DNA from: Metallyticus violacea
Taxonomy: Eukaryota; Arthropoda; Insecta; Mantodea; Metallyticidae
Length of the DNA: 64,000 bases
Assembly: GCA_030762175.1 (NCBI GenBank)
Contig: CM060834.1
Location: 24,788,001-24,852,000, forward strand
Reading direction: 5' to 3'
Positions 35,481-64,000 of this stretch are shown piece by piece. The notes under the pieces were generated by a model. That model was not told the origin of the DNA. It made no database searches and saw only the letters and a list, made by a program, of their open reading frames with translations. Every line of letters starts with the position of its first letter. The stretch's first letter is position 1. A program made the position numbers and the translations under genes.

Positions 35481-38039
35481 GCAGAATATGTCAATATCTA
35501 TGGCTAGTAATCACAAGAATATATGTCCAATGCATGACAAATACTGATATAAATTGGAGAGTTTTCTTTTCCATTGATATCTCAATGTTTTTCTAAAACA
35601 GTTTCTTTATATAAATATGTAAGTTGTTCCATTCATTTAGAGTAACCTGATACAATACATATACAAATGCATGAAAAGGGAGGGATAAAAACTAATATTG
35701 TTGCATTTAAACCATAGCTTGCCCCTATTTCTCACAACATTTTAATTCAATTCAATATACATGCACTAATGTTTGCAGGCTGGTTTGCAAAAATGATTTG
35801 TTTCACATGTACTTCTAACCACCTTCTCCAAGACTATGAACAGTATGTGTGACCTTCAGAAACTCTCCGAAAAAGAAGGGGGAAAAATGGTAAGACTATA
35901 AGATGACCCATGTATTAAAAATAAAAATGATAATATAACATAAAAAAGAACGTCAGATTATTTAAGCTCAAATCCTGCTTTTTCTAACAAATATAAAGTT
36001 ATTTTAATTGAATGGAACAACTTTGTGCATTTATTATAAACTAGCTATTTACAGTAAAACCCCTCTTTTACACTTTCCAGGGAATTTTCATAAATCACCA
36101 CATTTCATTTTCCAGTTCTTAATGATGTCAAAATTTTAGATATCTCCCTTTGAGCAGAAATATGTTTTCATTTCATTTACTGCTGAAGTTATATCTGCCC
36201 TGCTAGACAAAAGAATTATCATCACAATCACTTTCATCTTCTTTTTGAATATGTGAAGTAAACATCTTCCACCTATATGACAACTTCATTGTCAACATGA
36301 AGGAAATTTTCTATTAGATGGCCAATTTGCAATTTCTCCCAAGCAGGAATGAAGACATCTTCCTCCTCTTTTCATCTTATCTTATTCCTACTGCCCCAAT
36401 TAGATAAAAGAAAGTTTAAATGTCAAAAAAAGTCTTATGAATATTAAAAATGCCCTTAGGAGCACACTGCTATATAAGGTTCTTCAATTTATTATTTTGT
36501 CATTTAAGAACAATTTCTTTCTTTACACTATTTTCTTCACATAAATAGATTTACCTATATACTTCACTATAATGCTTATGAATCATTTGATGCAGAAAAG
36601 TTTTCAATATGGAATATATCTGCCACTTAACTATAAGCTGCTTACGGGGGCTGTTTGAAGCACATGTAGTTTTTATTCAGTTCAATTTGCAAAAATAAAA
36701 TTCATGTAGAAAATGACACAGCTACCAATGGAACAATGACACTGCTTGCTCTTTGCTTATGCATAGCTTTGATTGCATTCGCTTGTCATGATCATGCCTT
36801 AACCATCAACATTTATTCTGATGACATGTATTTCCAAAAGCATATTTTTTTTGCAATCACTCCCTCACAGTGTAAATGACAGAAAATGCAAAATTTGAAA
36901 GTGTAAAAGCAGGGATAAGTTCATATTGTTAACTTAGGGAAACTGAGGGAACCAAGAAAAACTGTAAATGATGGAAAAACGTAAATTCTAGGAATGTATC
37001 CTGTATTATAGGAAAAGCATAAAATGTATCAATGGATATAGAACTCTTCAAGTTTATATAACTACTTGGTATGCATGTCAGAGCTACAATGGCATATTGT
37101 ATTGCCAACAGAATCATAGATGTTGACATGCTACAACATATATGACAAAAATTTAATTATTGCCTTGACATATACCATCTGGTACATAGATATCACATAG
37201 CATTTATAATATTTGTACTATAAGTAAACTTTGTTTAAGTATTCTATCCACCGATATCTCATATGTTTTCCCTAATAAATATACAAGATTGTTCCATTTA
37301 ATTAGAATAACTCTGTACTTCTGCAGCCCAGGAGAAGGTATGGATAAAAGGAGGTGAAAGGCTAGCACAATTCATGCATTTTTACCAGCTTTCCAAACTC
37401 CTGTACATATAACAGGTATATTTATTCTCTTTTTGCTGCAGGATTTTATCATTTATTTGAAGTGCAGTAAAATGTTAACATTAACTGCTAAATTTGGTCA
37501 GATACCTGTTAAATTTAAAACATCCATATACCACATAAGACAATGAGAAAAAAACTAAAGATAACTAAGGATATAGTTTTTTTAAGAAAAAATCTATGTG
37601 GCTGTATAATGAAAAGCACAAATTGAGTTGTATAGATAACACTGCACATTCAATCACTGTGTGTCATTATTCCTTTAGAAGATGCAAAATCCTTACCAAA
37701 ACAAAACAAAGAGCAACATAGAATAGCTTAAGAAGAAGAAGGAAAAAAAACAGTAAACAGAAATGAGACCACTTTGAAATTCTTGCTCCTTGTCGTACAC
37801 ATATCACATGCAATAGATAAACACAAAGACAATAATTCATATTTGTACCCTTTTGCACATCATGAACATAATCATTCTTAGTATCAGATGCATTTTAGTT
37901 AAATTCAATTGTTAATGTTGAACATATCCCTAATTGTCACATTTTATCTACAGTAGCAACTGTATACATTGCCATGTTAGGACATCTTCAGTTTCACAAA
38001 TATTGTTAACCCTTCTTGATTTTTTTTCATATCAACAAC
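35481..38039. other. No recognisable gene; downstream flank of U2SURP
   Basis: AT-rich sequence downstream of the U2SURP 3' end. Minus-strand frames of 60-76 codons have no recognisable domains, and I see no supported repeat. Confidence 0.4.
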
Positions 38040-38045
38040 TTTATT
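38040..38045 (-). terminator. U2SURP: Candidate polyadenylation signal for U2SURP
   Basis: The minus strand reads AATAAA here, about 345 nt after the U2SURP stop codon and the first canonical hexamer I noticed downstream of it. AT-rich DNA gives such hexamers by chance, so this is tentative. Confidence 0.35.
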
Positions 38046-38389
38046 TAACAACTTGTTTTGCTGCATAAGCTTCATTTTATAGTTACAACTCAGCAGTTCC
38101 AAACCTGGAAACTTACACCACACACAAAGAAAAAAATTTATACCTGAATTATAACTTGTCAAATGTTTTAAAATAAAGGACTCCAGCCCAGCTGCAGATG
38201 AATGCAAACGTTTCTATACTTGAACATAATTACATTACCGGTGATAACTGGGTTTATCCGAAACACCATTGGTTGGAGAATGTCTTGACAACATCTGACT
38301 CATGTTTTTGCTTTACTTTCAATGAATGGCAGTCTTTTGATAAGTGGTTTAAAAACATTGTAATTATAATGTCCTTAAAATAAGTATAA

Positions 38390-61266
<22,877 letters not shown>

Positions 61267-61869
61267 CTGGAAGAAAAACAAAAATGAAAAATATGAGTAA
61301 TGATAAATATGCAATATAGTCCTTAATCTAAAATATTTAATCTTAAAAATGTTAAAATAAACATTTCATTTAGCTCAGATACAGTTGGTTCATCACAACA
61401 AATGTATTAGAGAAAGGGGGGGAAGGCGATAAAGCAGTAATGCAATGGTTACAATGGTTAATGCTAAAATGAACCCCCCCCCCCACAATAAAACTATTAA
61501 CATCAATTTCATGAAAGGGAATGCCCTTTTGGCAGAAAGAATCAACATAAATGCTGGAGAGACAAACACCATTATGAAATACAAGGCATTCTGATGTACA
61601 CGAAACTCAAAAAGTTAAAGAATGTTAAATTTACAACACAAGGAGGTGGAAGGGAAGAAAGGTAAAGAGAGAAAAACAATGGAAATTACAACTGTTCTTC
61701 ATGAAAAATGTCAAGTTTTTATTTTTTTTCCATTTTAATGAAGTACAGGTCTTCCAGAATATGTCCTTACTGCTTGCACAGGATTTTGCATGGCAGCTGG
61801 ACGTACAAGTGTAGGTTCATAAGTTTCTGGTCTAACCATTTTCTAGGTATGATAAAGACAAAAACTATA
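61267..61869. other. Intron sequence without recognisable feature
   Basis: No supported feature; a run of C lies at 61476-61484. Confidence 0.4.
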
Positions 61870-62750
61870 TTTCAATTTTCAATATAGTTACCCCTTATTG
61901 CAATACATTTCTCATATCTTTGAATTAACATTTCAATTCCCTCCCTCCCAAATATTCAGAAGTCTTGCCTGCAAAATGGACATAAACAGCATCCATCAAT
62001 TCGTCACACTTCAATTTCCTTGAAAGCTCTTGAGTTTTGAGAAGAGGAAATAATCACTGGGAGCTAGATCTGAGGTATAGGGTGGATGGTTGATCTCTTG
62101 AAACCACATTTCTTCACAGCTTCCTTTGCAACAAAAGCTGTGTGCACAGGTGCATTTTCGTGAAGGCGCATACCACCACTCAGTTTTCCTAGCCTTTTCT
62201 CTTTGATGGAAGCACGTAGTCTGTGCAATAGGACAGTATAGTACTCCCTGTTTACTGTGGTGTTCCTCTGCTTGAAGTCAGTGAAGGGTATTCTTTCACA
62301 GTCCCAAAAGATTGTGGTCATGATATTCTTGGTTGACTGAGGGCCTTGGCCTTTAGAGGCGGTGCTTCACCAGATTTATGCCACTCCATTTATTCTCTTT
62401 TGGACAAGTGATCAAAGTAGAGAACCATAGTTTCATCTCCTGTAACAACTTCTCTCTTGTTGCCACAGCAGAGCTCCAAAAATGCCTCACAACAGATGAA
62501 TCGTTGCTGCTTTTTTGGACTGAGGAAAGAAGTCTAGGCACTCATCTTGCACTAACCTTATTCATGTTTATGTGTTAATGAATAATTAGAATGATTGTTG
62601 TTTTAGAAAAGTCCAACCTTGCTGCTTTTTCTGTGATTTTGAGCACCAGTCTTCCATAATTTCTCCTTCCACAAGAGCCATGTTTTCAGGAGTGAGCATC
62701 TCCAAAGGCTGACCTGCACACTCTTTGTCTTCAATGATTTCTTGGAGCTG
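61870..62750 (-). pseudogene. Mariner transposase relic
   Basis: From right to left on the minus strand: 'ECAGQPLEMLTPENMALV' (HTH region, near 62700), 'VSARCLDFF' (compare VSARWVPRML), 'ETMVLYFDHLSKRE' (first Asp block), and 'KNIMTTIFWDCERIPFTDFK' (compare KVMATIFWDxEGILLxDF). Then come 'MRLHENAPVHTAFVAKEAVK' (second block, D changed to E) and 'GIEMLIQRYEKCIAIRGNYI' (C-terminus, near 61900). The order is complete, but frameshifts and stops are present. It lies upstream of the first U2SURP exon seen here. Confidence 0.8.
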
Positions 62751-62753
62751 CTA

Positions 62754-63005
62754 CTACAGCTCCTGCACCTGTAATGTGACTATGCTTCTAATGCATCTTG
62801 TGCTAATTGCAAACCAAACTCCAATTTTCCTATCATAAAGAGGGATTTCTTGTATACAACTTGGATTTTCAGAACACCAATAGCAAATGTTGTGAGTGTT
62901 CACTCCACCATTTCGGTGAAACCATGCTTTTCTGATAAAACACAACACAAAGTTTGAAATGAAGCAAATAACATGAAAAGCAAAATCTTTGCAACAGCAG
63001 TCCAC
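62754..63005 (-). pseudogene. Tc1/mariner-type transposase relic (DDE_3 type)
   Basis: The minus strand reads 'RKAWFHRNGGVNTHNICYWC', then 'SENPSCIQEIPLYDRKIGVW' and 'FAISTRCIRSIV'. This matches DEAWFHLNGYVNSQNxRYWSAENPxxxHEIPLYDxKIGVWCAISxxRIVGPIV of the same family as the relics at 31.8 and 33.1 kb. The first Asp and Glu are lost (DEAW to RKAW). Confidence 0.7.
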
Positions 63006-64000
63006 ACAATATCAAAAGTAATTTTATCTAAGATAAATAATATATCAGTAACTAAGAACCACTACAGAAAGTCCTTTTGAAGAAATGAATTCAACTGGTG
63101 CAAAGAAGAATAAACATTCCTAAACAGGTAGCACATAAAAATGCAAAATATAAAAACACTATGACCCATATATCAACAATATAAAGTGGATCCATTAAAA
63201 TAGTTACAGCAAATCACTAAGATGCAAAGTTACTGACCAAAGCAGCATGCTGAATCTCAGGAAGTTCAATCTGAAGCTCATAAATGAAGGGCAAAATAGA
63301 TTCCAGTAGCTGCAAATGAAACTTAAACAGCTACAAAACTATTTTTACACCACATTCTCAAATTTTTTAAAACATTGGGGTGTATCCTGATTTCTAGAGC
63401 TGTGTAAGAAGCTAAGGCACAATAGGAGCGAAGGAACTCTTAAAAATGCAAAGGATGACACTACCCAATTGAAGAATTGGCTGTTATTTTATTTTATCAC
63501 TATTTCCATTATTCTGCTCCTTTTAAGACCAGCATACAATGTGACCTCCTGCCAACTCATTCTTTAGAATTTCTTAATCATGCTATGAAGAAAAATGAAA
63601 GTCTGGAAATTGAACTCAAGGTATCCATAACTTCACTCATCAAGGTATCCATGCTGGTCATCTGGTCATCTAATTCGACATAGGATAAACAACAGCCAGT
63701 TAGTTGTATTTCAAGATTTTTCAATGGGAATCAGCACACCATGACAGAGAAACTAGCTATTACTAAGGCAGTACAAGTTAAAATCCTTTCCACAACAATC
63801 ATTTGTCTTTTTCATTGAATCCATAAGATGTCACATTAGTACACACAAATACTAACCATCTGCTCCTTCGGGCAGAAATTAACTGTATAATTATCTACAC
63901 CACAGTTCACAAACTTCTTGCATGCACAATCACCTTTTTCAGAATGAAATTATTGGAAATCCCTCTGTTCTCTTTGCTACTTAATAATAATTTCAAGAAT
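63006..64000. other. No recognisable gene; one possible minus-strand exon
   Basis: I searched both strands for the missing start of the U2SURP CID domain and did not find it. A splice-flanked 24-codon frame lies at about 63240-63311 on the minus strand ('SILPFIYELQIELPEIQHAA'); it does not match U2SURP and I cannot name it. Confidence 0.4.

Overview
This is nuclear DNA from an animal, most likely an arthropod and plausibly an insect. The only host protein gene I can recognise is split by GT-AG introns of 0.4-9.7 kb. The DNA is AT-rich, and most identifiable sequence is decayed transposons: Penelope-like elements, mariner/Tc1 and pogo relics, non-LTR retrotransposon relics and several tRNA-derived SINE families. 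There is no bacterial gene organisation. The species cannot be named from this sequence.

Layout. Positions 1-38 kb hold no host gene I can support; they carry SINEs, mariner-type elements, two LINE relics and several Penelope-derived fragments. From 38.4 to 61.3 kb the minus strand encodes the C-terminal half of U2SURP (SR140), a U2 snRNP-associated splicing factor. Eight exons join in frame: the second part of the CTD-interacting (CID-like) domain, an acidic segment with DLDGxP repeats, the conserved 'SRWETVDPEQVEAQAMTTSKW' region (split here as two short motifs), a charged helix, and an RS-rich tail ending in a KHKHKHKY-like sequence. The upstream half (RRM, SURP, start of the CID) is not found between 61.3 and 64 kb and probably lies beyond the window.

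The most interesting element is a young, apparently intact Penelope-like retroelement (44,835-48,160, plus strand) inside the 9.7-kb U2SURP intron, opposite to the gene. It has one 808-codon ORF with reverse transcriptase and GIY-YIG endonuclease domains, is preceded by a partial tandem copy of its own 3' end (the pLTR arrangement), and is bounded by a 13-bp direct repeat. Both pLTR copies carry a candidate hammerhead ribozyme, whose core (CTGATGA) contains the ORF stop codon. Its helix III strand is a six-base palindrome, suggesting a dimeric ribozyme. Three further loci show the same architecture in other sequence families: 30.53 kb, 20.36 kb, and the minus strand at 44.92-44.98 kb. The last has an uninterrupted 6-bp helix I and 6-bp helix II. 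Short fold-back elements built from these ribozyme-bearing ends are scattered through 16-42 kb.

The window therefore reads as one housekeeping splicing gene whose introns and flank have been heavily colonised by mobile DNA, with one recent Penelope arrival and many older relics. All ribozyme and element calls come from reading the sequence; no search or folding program was run.
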